Source: Planctomycetota bacterium (GTDB lineage Bacteria > Planctomycetota > B15-G4). Taken from it: 49,071 bases of DNA. Position numbers and translations under genes: made by a program. Positions within the stretch are counted from its first letter, which is position 1. Every line of letters begins with the position of its first letter. The DNA is taken from the NCBI GenBank assembly GCA_029259695.1, contig JAJDEQ010000211.1, positions 1 through 49,071 on the forward strand, in the 5' to 3' direction. The notes under the pieces were generated by a model. It saw only the letters and a list, made by a program, of their open reading frames with translations, made no database searches and was not told where the DNA came from. Shown here in pieces: positions 1 through 8,375 of this stretch.

Positions 1-366
1 CTCAAGGCGGGCGCGCGCGGGTTCCTGCTCAAGGACGCGGGTCCCGAGCTCCTGGCCGAGGCGATCCGCGCGGCCGCCGCGGGGGATGCGCTGATCGCAC
101 CGCGCGTGACGGCACGCCTGCTCACCGAGTTCGCGGGAGCCCCGGCCGCCGCGCCGCCCGTGCAGCCGAGCGAGCCGCTCACGAACCGCGAGGAGGACGT
201 GCTGCAGGCCGTGGCACGCGGCAAGACGAACGCCGAGATATCCGCCGAGCTCCACATCAGCCTCAGCACGGTCAAGACGCACGTCGCCAACCTGATGACC
301 AAGCTCACCGCGCGCAACCGCGTCGAGATCGCGATCTGGGCCTACGAGACGCGGCGCATGCGGTAG
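1..366 (+). CDS. NarL/LuxR-family response regulator, C-terminal part (5' truncated)
   Basis: The reading frame is open from the first base of the window, so the start lies to the left. The visible 121 residues begin with the end of a receiver domain (LKAGARGFLLKD, where the K-D after the last strand is characteristic of NarL-type receivers). A linker follows, and then a GerE/LuxR helix-turn-helix starting near LTNREEDVLQAVARG and containing the recognition-helix segment LSTVKTHVANLMTKL. The protein should bind DNA as the output half of a two-component system whose kinase is probably upstream. The phosphorylated Asp is outside the window. The next gene downstream is a DUF2306 membrane protein, a neighbour often seen with such regulators in actinobacteria, so joint transfer is possible. 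The stop TAG is followed by a small hairpin. Confidence 0.9.
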   Translation, partial: LKAGARGFLLKDAGPELLAEAIRAAAAGDALIAPRVTARLLTEFAGAPAAAPPVQPSEPLTNREEDVLQAVARGKTNAEISAELHISLSTVKTHVANLMTKLTARNRVEIAIWAYETRRMR

Positions 367-379
367 GGGAGCCCGGCTC

Positions 380-397
380 CTCGTCCGAAAGGACGAG
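380..397. terminator. Short hairpin after the response regulator gene
   Basis: A perfect 7-bp stem (CTCGTCC / GGACGAG) encloses a GAAA tetraloop 14 bases after the stop codon. No T-run follows. A second perfect 12-bp palindrome, GTCCCTAGGGAC, lies at 407-418. Together they could end transcription of the regulator or form operator-like sites before the next gene at 480. Confidence 0.4.
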
Positions 398-479
398 CTC
401 GACCTGGTCCCTAGGGACGAGGCAAAACCGTTCTCAGGCCCGATGGTGGGCGCTGTCGTAGCGGTCTACGTTTCGGTCC

Positions 480-1799
<1,320 letters not shown>

Positions 1800-1906
1800 G
1801 GCGGAGTCGAGGCGTGTGCCAGAGGTGCGCATCCGCCCTCGATGGTCGTGTGCCGTCGGCGCACGATCGGGTGGCGCCTCGGCGAGTCCACGTCCCTGCT
1901 GCTGCT

Positions 1907-2062
1907 CGGCGGGGCTTCTGACGCTGAACTCCGAGGGTCAGCGGCAACAGATCACAGCAGGCCGAAGTCCTCGGCCATCTCTGGCTGCCAGACGTGTTGC
2001 TCCCATTGGGGCCAGGTCTCGCGCACGCAGTCGAGGATCCAACCACGGAGGACGATCGCGTG
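1907..2062 (-). repeat. Duplicated segment, copy A (3' end of a hypothetical gene)
   Basis: About 155 bases closely match 8044-8200. The shared stretch covers the last roughly 36 codons of the hypothetical gene at 1952-2695 plus about 45 bases downstream, including GAGGGTCAGCGGCAACAG. Similarity stops abruptly on the coding side at the codon for the His of HAIVL. Confidence 0.85.
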
Positions 2063-2695
2063 GTCTACCAGATCGGGGAAGAACACGACCCAATCGGCGC
2101 TCTCGTCGCACCAGTAGGTGAGGTCGGCGCAGCCCTCGTCCTCCAGCCACTCGACGTCACGCAGGCAGTCACAGCCATTGAGAACCCAGGCGCGTTCGAC
2201 TCCCCGCGCGTGGAGCATCTCGACCAGCACTCCCAGCGGGACACCACATTGGAAGGCTTCACGCTCGAAGGCCTGTGCGTCCGTGGGCGGGTGCTCGTCG
2301 CGCAGGACCCAGCCGTAGGGCTGGATTCCCCAACGAGCGTGCAGCGTCTCCCATGCGCGGCGCGACTCCGCAGGGACCATGAGACGCCGGTAGGGGATGG
2401 GCTCGGTGCGTGCCAGATCGGCCTCGGGAGCGTCCATCACGAAGCGCACGAAGTCCTCTCGCTCGCCGAACGGCCCCGCCTCCGGCGTTCCCTCCTCCGC
2501 GAGTGCAGACGTCGCGCGCAGCGCGCCTTCGATGAGGAGGCGGCGGGTCCGGGCGACGTCCTCGAGGACGTCGGGATCGACGCGCTCCACCTCATCTCGC
2601 AGGGCCAGCACGAACATCCGCTGCGGTAACGCGTCGGCATCGAGGCCGTCACGCGAGAGACGCCGCTCGCAGTAGGACCAGGCTTCGGTGCGCAA
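1952..2695 (-). CDS. Hypothetical protein, about 247 residues
   Basis: No family recognised. The protein looks soluble: no signal peptide or membrane segment, rich in Trp, Asp, Glu and Arg, and ending in HVWQPEMAEDFGLL. It contains RAWVLNGCDCLRDVEWLEDEGCADLTYW-type Cys and acidic residues that could form a small fold. The only usable in-frame start is TTG at 2695. Upstream codons (HEDRSDAAQA) still look coding but contain no ATG or GTG before an in-frame stop, so the true start may have been lost. The last 36 codons reappear as an isolated fragment at 8.1 kb, so this family has been duplicated and eroded locally. It converges on the lipoprotein gene ending at 1799. Confidence 0.65.
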   Translation of the reverse strand: MRTEAWSYCERRLSRDGLDADALPQRMFVLALRDEVERVDPDVLEDVARTRRLLIEGALRATSALAEEGTPEAGPFGEREDFVRFVMDAPEADLARTEPIPYRRLMVPAESRRAWETLHARWGIQPYGWVLRDEHPPTDAQAFEREAFQCGVPLGVLVEMLHARGVERAWVLNGCDCLRDVEWLEDEGCADLTYWCDESADWVVFFPDLVDHAIVLRGWILDCVRETWPQWEQHVWQPEMAEDFGLL

Positions 2696-2756
2696 GGCCT
2701 GGGCGGCGTCGCTCCGATCCTCATGAGACGTGGCTGATCGCCATCATGGTAACGAA

Positions 2757-2791
2757 CACGGACCGCGCCGAGTTGATCGGCGCGGTCCGTG
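2757..2791. terminator. Strong 15-bp hairpin
   Basis: A perfect 15-bp inverted repeat (arm CACGGACCGCGCCGA) with a 5-base loop lies 33 bases beyond the stop of the C-terminal-domain fragment at 2824. There is no long T-run. A similar GC-rich perfect hairpin follows the FG-GAP protein gene that ends with the same domain at 34255, which suggests a terminator. Confidence 0.65.
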
Positions 2792-2823
2792 CGCTGACGA
2801 CAACGACTGCGCTGAGTGCGGGA

Positions 2824-3215
2824 TCAGGTCCCCGGCAGCGCGGCCTGCAGGCCGTTGGTGGCCGAGAAGCCCACCGGGCCGCCCGCGTCCTGGATCCAGC
2901 CCTGCAGGTACAGCGACGTGCCGAAGGGGATGCCCGCCGGCAGGATGAAGGGCAGGCTCAACGACCCGGCGCCGGTGGGCAGCGCGATCGGGTCGAGCAG
3001 CAGGTCGGGCACGAGCGTGCCGCCCTTGAACGGCGCGTTGAGCTCGCTGATGCCGACGACGATGAACAGCGTCGAGCCCGCGGTCATGTCGGCGAACTCG
3101 AGCGTGTTGGCGCTGCCGGCGGTCATGTCACCGGTGCCGTCGAGGGTGGGCACGACGCTGCCCGTCCCTGCCAGGCCCAGCCCGAGGTCGATCCACGTGA
3201 CATGGAGGATGTCTC
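2824..3215 (-). pseudogene. Orphan C-terminal surface-protein domain (gene fragment)
   Basis: The minus strand encodes one copy of the lineage-type C-terminal domain with no protein in front of it: WIDLGLGLAGTG, then FIVVGISELNAPFKGGTLV, then SLYLQGWIQDAGGPVGFSATNGL and a stop. The same domain ends the sugar dehydrogenase at 5158 and the FG-GAP protein at 34255. The frame stays open up to 3483, but that stretch (Arg/Pro-rich, no signal peptide) overlaps the upstream region and start of the divergent dehydrogenase gene, so I do not believe it is coding. A strong hairpin 33 bases after the stop suggests a once-complete gene whose 5' part has been deleted. Confidence 0.65.
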
Positions 3216-3450
3216 CGAGAAACGGGTGCGAGGAGGGAGGGAGAAAAAGACACGGGGATGCCGGTGGTGCCGTCGCGCCCCGCGCCGCGTGCCGTCCGGT
3301 TCGGGGCCGGGCGGGGCGTTCCGCGCATGCGGAAACCGGAGCGAATCCGGTTCGGGGGGGCTGGCACCGGGTGGGATCCAACCGCGGCCCGTAACATAGT
3401 CGAAGACGCCCGGGCTGCCACCCAAGGCCCGGTCGTCGAGGCCGATGGTT

Positions 3451-3466
3451 GTCCGGGAGCCCGGAC
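3451..3466. promoter_or_regulatory. Small palindrome before the dehydrogenase ribosome-binding site
   Basis: GTCCGGG-AG-CCCGGAC is a perfect 7-bp inverted repeat directly upstream of the GGGAGGAG ribosome-binding site of the gene starting at 3482. It could be an operator or an mRNA hairpin limiting initiation. No function is shown. Confidence 0.3.
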
Positions 3467-3481
3467 GGGAGGAGCGTGCGC

Positions 3482-5158
3482 ATGCGCTGGGAGCTGATGA
3501 TGCTGGTGGGGTTGTGCGTCGGCCTGGCGGGCGCCGGGGGCGAGTCGGCTCAGGGTGGTGGTGGGGCGCTCGCTGATCCGCTGGCCGATATCCCCTCCGG
3601 TCCACATGTCGTGCGGCTCGAGAGCGTCGCGTCGGGGCTGGTGTTCCCCACGAACGTCGCGGCGCCGCCGGACGGCAGCGGCCGGCTGTTCGTCACCGAG
3701 GTGAACGGCGTCGTGCGGGTCATCGAGGGCGGCGCCGTGCAGCCGGTCCCGTTCGTCGACCTCTCGGCTCGCTACCACGGCAGCAACGGCAGCGCCATGT
3801 CGGGCCTCGCGTTCCACCCGGACTTCGCCAGCAACCGCAGGCTCTACGTCATCCTCACGGAGCAGGAGGACGTGGCCCTGGCCGACTTCGGCGAGCTCTC
3901 GGGTGTCGCGCAGCAGAGCGTGCTCTACGAGCTCGTCACCCAGGCCGACCACCCCGATCCCGGGGCGAGCCTCGCCGACCCGGCGTTCACGCGCGAGCTG
4001 CTGCGCATCAACGAGCAGAGCACGATCCACAACCTCGACGACCTGGCCTTCGGCTCCGACGGCTACCTCTACATGAGCAAGGGCGACGACGAGACCGGCG
4101 GCCAGGACCTGGCCCAGATCCACGGCAGCGTGCTGCGCATCGACGTCGACTTCGGCGTGGGCAACGCCGTGTCGGCCAACGGCGAGTACGCCATCCCGGC
4201 CGACAACCCGTTCGTGGGCGTCGGCGGCGTCGTCGAGGAGATCTGGGCCTACGGTTTTCGCAATCCGTGGCGCATCGCCTTCGACGCAGTCACCGACGAG
4301 CTCTGGGTCGCCGACGTCGGCGAGGACGACATCGAGGAGCTGGGCCGCGTCGCCGCCGGCGAGAACCACGGGTGGAACGCGAAGGAAGGCGCCTTCGCCG
4401 TCGTGACCGGCGGCGTGAGCGACGACCTGGGCGGGCTGCCGCCGGGCCCCTTCGTGGACCCCGTCGTGCAGTACGACCACGGGCAGGGCGATCGCTCCGT
4501 CACGGGTGGCGGCGTCTACCGCGGCGTGCGTCTGCCCGGTCTCGCCGGGCGCCTCGTGTTCGGCGACTGGATCTCGGGCCGACTCTTCGAGGCCGACCCG
4601 GCCACCGGCGACATCACCCGCATCGCCATCGACCCAGACGGCGAACTCGTGCACGGCCAGCTCTCGGGCGATCCGAAGGAGGGCATCATCAGCGTCGCAC
4701 ACGACGGCGACGGCGAGTTACTGCTGGTGGTCACCGAGCGCAACGGGAACCCGACGGGCCGTGTGCTGCGCGCGGTCGCTGAGAACTGGGTCGACCTGGG
4801 CAACGGCCTCGCCGGCACTCACGGCCTGCCTGTGCTCGCGGCCTGGGGGACGCTCGTCGCAGGCGAACCGCTCAGCGTCTCACTGACGAACGCGCTGTCC
4901 GACACGACGGCGGAGTTGATCGTGGGCTTCACCGAGTTGAACGCGCCTTTCAAGGGGGGCGTCATGGTGCCCGACTTCCATGCGCCCGGCTTCCACCTGC
5001 CGTTGCCCACCGGTCCGGCCGGCACGATCGTCATCGACGACACGTGGCCCGCCGGTGTGCCGTCCGGTTTCACGACGTACCTGCAGTACTGGGTCGTCGA
5101 TCCCGCCGGCCCGTCCGGCTTCGCGGCGAGCCAGGCGGTGGCGGGCACCACACCCTGA
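3482..5158 (+). CDS. Secreted PQQ-type glucose/sorbosone dehydrogenase with C-terminal surface domain
   Basis: The start at ATG 3482 is preceded by GGGAGGAG and gives a signal peptide (MRWELMMLVGLCVGLAGAGG). The mature protein is a six-bladed beta-propeller of the soluble PQQ glucose dehydrogenase/sorbosone dehydrogenase family, with landmarks GLVFPTNVAAPPDGSGRLFV, SGLAFHPDFASNRRLYV, HNLDDLAFGSDGYLYMSKGD, EEIWAYGFRNPWRIAFD and GENHGWNAKEG. The family oxidises sugars or related alcohols outside the cytoplasm with PQQ; the actual substrate cannot be read here. About 115 C-terminal residues from NWVDLGNGLAG form the same add-on domain (ELNAPFKGG, then TYLQYWVVDPAGPSGF) found in two other places in this window, presumably for surface attachment. 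PQQ synthesis genes are not present. Confidence 0.88.
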   Translation: MRWELMMLVGLCVGLAGAGGESAQGGGGALADPLADIPSGPHVVRLESVASGLVFPTNVAAPPDGSGRLFVTEVNGVVRVIEGGAVQPVPFVDLSARYHGSNGSAMSGLAFHPDFASNRRLYVILTEQEDVALADFGELSGVAQQSVLYELVTQADHPDPGASLADPAFTRELLRINEQSTIHNLDDLAFGSDGYLYMSKGDDETGGQDLAQIHGSVLRIDVDFGVGNAVSANGEYAIPADNPFVGVGGVVEEIWAYGFRNPWRIAFDAVTDELWVADVGEDDIEELGRVAAGENHGWNAKEGAFAVVTGGVSDDLGGLPPGPFVDPVVQYDHGQGDRSVTGGGVYRGVRLPGLAGRLVFGDWISGRLFEADPATGDITRIAIDPDGELVHGQLSGDPKEGIISVAHDGDGELLLVVTERNGNPTGRVLRAVAENWVDLGNGLAGTHGLPVLAAWGTLVAGEPLSVSLTNALSDTTAELIVGFTELNAPFKGGVMVPDFHAPGFHLPLPTGPAGTIVIDDTWPAGVPSGFTTYLQYWVVDPAGPSGFAASQAVAGTTP

Positions 5159-5340
5159 CGGCCGGAACCGGAGGCGACACCGTCAACGCCCTCGATGTCG
5201 ATGCGAGCGATGCGGTGGTGGTCACCGGTTGGACCCAGTCCGTCGACCTGCCCACGACCGTGGGTGTGCTCGACCCGCTCAAGATCGGCAACGCAGGCCA
5301 CAAGGACGTCTTCGCGGCCAAGTTCAGCGCAGAGGTTTCG
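5149..5340 (+). pseudogene. SBBP beta-propeller repeat fragment
   Basis: Just after the dehydrogenase stop, another frame encodes a single SBBP-type propeller repeat: GTGGDTVNALDVDASDAVVVT, then GWTQSVDLPTTVGVLDP, then HKDVFAAKFSAE. There is no start and no further repeat, and the sequence after it is unlike a protein. It is most simply a remnant of a larger secreted repeat protein. Confidence 0.6.
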
Positions 5341-5367
5341 AACACGAGGAGCCGCTTGTCCTCGCAC

Positions 5368-5610
5368 TCACTTGGCCTTGTGCACGAAGACGTCGTCGAC
5401 GCCGTTGCCGTCCTGTGGCACGAGGTTGGTCGCCCGGGACCAGAAGGAGACCGTGCGACCGTTCGCGGAGATCGCGACGTCCTCGCTGAAGCTATCTGCC
5501 TCAGCCCCGTCAGCGCCGACCGACACGAGCACCGTCTCGCCCGTCTTGCGGTCGTGCCGGAAGATGTCGTTACGGCCGTTGGTGTCACCCGACGCCGCGC
5601 TCACCGGCGC
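5368..5610 (-). pseudogene. WD40/PD40-like propeller fragment (3' end of a lost gene)
   Basis: The minus strand encodes the last roughly 75 residues of a secreted propeller protein: ASGDTNGRNDIFRHDRKTGE, then VAISANGRTVSFWSRATNLV, then GNGVDDVFVHKAK and a stop. The paired pattern DTNGxxDIFxHDRxTGxT / S(R)ATNLVPxDxNGxxDVFV is typical of surface proteins built from such blades. The rest of the gene is missing, and the end of the racemase gene runs into it from the same strand, which marks a rearrangement junction near 5600. Confidence 0.6.
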
Positions 5611-6700
5611 GAGCGGCACGGAAGGGAACGTGGTCGTCGCTGCACGTCGTGACCTTGTCGACGAACGGTGAGGTCATGGCGCGGACCAGCGCGCTGTAGT
5701 CGAGCCGGAAGCGGACCTCCGCGCCGACCGGCAGGTGAGTGCCGCCGGAATCGAGGATCAGGTGATCGCTGCTGGCAGCCAGGACCTCGATTCCGGGAGG
5801 CGGACGGAGGCCGTGCGGATCGGTGTCCTGTCGCCCTACGGCGAGGATCGTCTGCAGGAGGTCGCCTCGATCTGCCGGCGTCGGAGCGTCTCCGAAGGCC
5901 GCCTGCGCGAGTTCGCCCCACGGGCGTGACGGCTTGACCTTCGACTCGATCACCTCGGCGACGAGCGTGATGCAGTCGTCGTGGAGACCGTCGATCGGCT
6001 GGCGATGCAACGGTTCGCAACCGAGCAGGATCGACTCGCCCAGGCGCAGGTCGTCGGTCCGCCCGGTGTCCGCATCGCCGAGCGCCCAGTCGAGGCTGCC
6101 GGAGTTGCCGCCCGAGACGACGTTCAGCCCCGTGCCCAGCGTCCTCTCGAGTGAGTCCGCCAGCGCGGAGAGCTCCGACATGTTCCGGTCGTCGGGCACC
6201 ACGCCGCTGCGGCACGCGAGGTTCGTGCCGATCCCCTCGAGCCGGATGTTCGGAAGACGCAGGACTTCCCGTGCGGTGTTCACGAGGTCGCGCGGCATGA
6301 GTCCCTCGCGCAGATCGCCCAGCTCGACCATGAGCACGACGGAGTGAGTCCGGCCCAGGGCCTTCGCGGCCAGCGAGAGCGCGCTGATCACGTCGAGCTC
6401 GGTGTTGAAGCTCACGTCCGCGTGCGCCACGACCCGCTGCGCCTGGCTCAGCATGGGCGAGCGGAGCAGCGTCATGGGCGTTGTGATGCCGGCCTGATGC
6501 ATGCGCTCGATGTTCTCGATGCGCGAGTCACCCAGCCCGCTCACTCCTGCGCGCTGCAACGCACGGGCGACGCTGGGGGACCCGAGCATCGCCTTCGTGA
6601 CGCCGGTCACCCGGATGCCGCGCGCAGCCAGCCGCGTGACGAGGACCCGGGCGTTGTGCTCGACCTTCCCGGAGTCGATCTCCAGCCGGGGAGCGCTCAT
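5585..6700 (-). CDS. Fold-type III PLP amino-acid racemase (alanine/ornithine racemase family)
   Basis: The 371-residue protein has the alanine-racemase-type TIM barrel N-terminus with GVTKAMLG, in which Lys36 is the expected PLP Schiff-base lysine. Further landmarks are GLGDSRIENIERM, VVLMVELGDLREGLMP, the glycine-rich loop VVSGGNSGSLDWAL and LRLGESILLG. Closest in my recollection is the alanine/ornithine racemase group rather than the peptidoglycan Alr or DadX type. The ATG overlaps the stop of the DUF1611 gene by four bases (ATGA), so the two are translationally coupled and probably act on the same D-amino acid. The last roughly 11 residues (RAARAGERGVG) look like read-through into neighbouring remnant sequence. 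The substrate is not determined. Confidence 0.8.
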   Translation of the reverse strand: MSAPRLEIDSGKVEHNARVLVTRLAARGIRVTGVTKAMLGSPSVARALQRAGVSGLGDSRIENIERMHQAGITTPMTLLRSPMLSQAQRVVAHADVSFNTELDVISALSLAAKALGRTHSVVLMVELGDLREGLMPRDLVNTAREVLRLPNIRLEGIGTNLACRSGVVPDDRNMSELSALADSLERTLGTGLNVVSGGNSGSLDWALGDADTGRTDDLRLGESILLGCEPLHRQPIDGLHDDCITLVAEVIESKVKPSRPWGELAQAAFGDAPTPADRGDLLQTILAVGRQDTDPHGLRPPPGIEVLAASSDHLILDSGGTHLPVGAEVRFRLDYSALVRAMTSPFVDKVTTCSDDHVPFRAARAGERGVG

Positions 6701-7869
6701 CGCGCTGCAGCGACGAGCCTCTCCTGGAGCCGTGGGAACCCGGCGAGCACCATCTCGACCAGACGCTCGGGGGGGCGGGAAAGAGCATCGGTGACGGGAA
6801 TGCCGAGCTGCCCTTCGTATCGCTGGATGGACTGCTCGAGCTCGACGTCGGTCATGTTCTCGTGGTTGATCGTGAGACCGATGACGCGCGTCTTGGCGAA
6901 CGTCTCGATCAGGTGGATCTCGGTTGCCGGATCGGGCATGGGCATGTGATCGAAGTCGCAGCGGCTGACTCGCCCCGGCGCGTGCTGCAGCACGACGGCG
7001 TGGGGACAGCTTCCGCGGATGACGAAGCTCGAGGTCGAGTACGCGGGGTGACTCAGCGAGCCCTGGCCCTCGATGATGATCACGTCCGGGCTCTCGGTCT
7101 CGAAGGCCTCGATGATCGTGGCTTCCAGCTCACCTGCGCAGAATTGCGAGGGGATGGCGTCGAGTGCGACACCGTAGCGAGCTCCCTGGATCAGGCCGGT
7201 CTGTCCGGTGCCGACGAGCACGGTCTTCACGCCGTGGTCGTTGAGGGCGCGCGTCAGGATCGTGGCCGTGGTGCGCTTGCCGATGGCGCAGTCGGTGCCG
7301 AGCACGGCGATGCGTGGGCACGTGACCTGGGAGATGTCACCGCTGAACGTGCGCAGGTCCTTCTTGGCCCGGGGCTTGCGGATGTCGCGGATGGTCACCT
7401 GCGCCGCTGCGCCCGCCGCCGCGAACTCCGGATCGTCGTTCAGGAACTCGTGCAGTCCGTTCACGACGTTCATGCCCAGGGCCATGGCCTCGAGCACGAT
7501 GGCGCGTTCGCGCATCGACAACAGCCCGGTCGCCGGGGCCATGCCGAAGATGAATGCGTCGGGCACGCGGGGCGCGTGTTCCAGCGCGTCGGCCAGGTCC
7601 GTGCAGACGGGGATGCCGTTGGGCTCGCCATCGAGCACTGCCCCGGCGTCGCGCCCGGCCTTCTCGCTGTCGATGACCGAGATGATCTCGTAGAGCTCGG
7701 AGTGACGCACGAGCCCGTTCGCGGTCTTGCCGTCGATCGCGCCCAGGTTCGCCTCGCAGTACACGACGGCGGTCGCGCTTCGCTCCGGTTCCAGGGACGA
7801 TGTCACCCCCGCGGGCGTGTGGGGGGCGGGGGGACCGGGGGCGTACGGGGGGATCCTGGGCATTGTCAA
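6697..7869 (-). CDS. DUF1611 family protein, DgcN-like D-glutamate N-acetyltransferase candidate
   Basis: The 390-residue protein matches DUF1611: an N-terminal Rossmann-like part (VYCEANLGAIDGKTANGLVR, then DAFIFGMAP) and a C-terminal P-loop half with GTDCAIGKRT (residues 191-200), VLVGTGQTGLIQGARYG, then IIIEGQGSLSHPAY. In marine Pseudoalteromonas a DUF1611 protein, DgcN, N-acetylates D-glutamate before oxidation by DgcA; applying that role here is inference. Pairing with an amino-acid racemase through a four-base overlap fits a D-amino-acid route, but no DgcA dehydrogenase gene is visible. The first 30 residues are Pro-rich and poorly conserved-looking. A GAGGAG ribosome-binding site supports ATG 7869. 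Confidence 0.78.
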   Translation of the reverse strand: MTMPRIPPYAPGPPAPHTPAGVTSSLEPERSATAVVYCEANLGAIDGKTANGLVRHSELYEIISVIDSEKAGRDAGAVLDGEPNGIPVCTDLADALEHAPRVPDAFIFGMAPATGLLSMRERAIVLEAMALGMNVVNGLHEFLNDDPEFAAAGAAAQVTIRDIRKPRAKKDLRTFSGDISQVTCPRIAVLGTDCAIGKRTTATILTRALNDHGVKTVLVGTGQTGLIQGARYGVALDAIPSQFCAGELEATIIEAFETESPDVIIIEGQGSLSHPAYSTSSFVIRGSCPHAVVLQHAPGRVSRCDFDHMPMPDPATEIHLIETFAKTRVIGLTINHENMTDVELEQSIQRYEGQLGIPVTDALSRPPERLVEMVLAGFPRLQERLVAAAR

Positions 7870-8375
7870 CTCCTCGAGTCAGGCTCAGAGGAGGTGACGT
7901 GATCGAGCCCGCGTCTGGCGGCTGGGCTTCGATGGGCAGTCCCCACCAAGTCGATGTCGTGGCTGCACCATAGCAGAAACGACCGGCGGTCTCGGCGAGG
8001 GGCATCGAGACGTCTGCTGGCGGAGCCATGCTGGGCCGTTGCACGGCGGGGGCTTCCGCCGCTGACTTCGGAGGGTCAGCGGCAACAGTTCACAGCAGGC
8101 CGAAGTCCTCAGCCATCTCCGGCTGCCAGACGTGTTGCTCCCACTGGGGCCAGGCTTTGCGCACGCTGTCGAGGACCCAGCCACCGAGGACGATCGCGTG
8201 ATGACGGCGCTGCTGCCCTCGCACGTCGACGCCGAGGTGATCGCCTCGGGCGTGCCCTGCGACGGGGCGTTCGATGACTCCGAGCCGTCCTCCGGCGACG
8301 TCCCGTCCGTTACGCTGTCGGTGCGCCGTTCCATTGCCAGGGGCACGGGGGTGCGCGCATCGGAAGGGAGCACGC
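7870..8375. other. Non-coding interval between DUF1611 gene and SDR gene
   Basis: Apart from the truncated duplicate at 8044-8200 this interval holds no convincing gene. It must contain the promoters of the two divergent genes at 7869 (minus) and 8376 (plus). I saw no clear -35/-10 pair. Confidence 0.5.
8044..8200 (-). pseudogene. Truncated duplicate of the hypothetical gene at 1952-2695
   Basis: The segment repeats the last roughly 36 codons and about 45 downstream bases of the gene at 1952-2695. The encoded tail reads HAIVLGGWVLDSVRKAWPQW then EQHVWQPEMAEDFGLL, against HAIVLRGWILDCVRETWPQW and the same ending. Most differences are silent or conservative, so the copy diverged while both were functional or was acquired from a related gene. 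The 5' part is absent and similarity stops sharply at 8200. Confidence 0.75.

Noticed and set aside
3216..3483. 5' extension of the C-terminal-domain fragment to a 219-residue protein
   Set aside because: The extension is Arg/Pro-rich, lacks a signal peptide, and overlaps the promoter and ribosome-binding site of the dehydrogenase gene.
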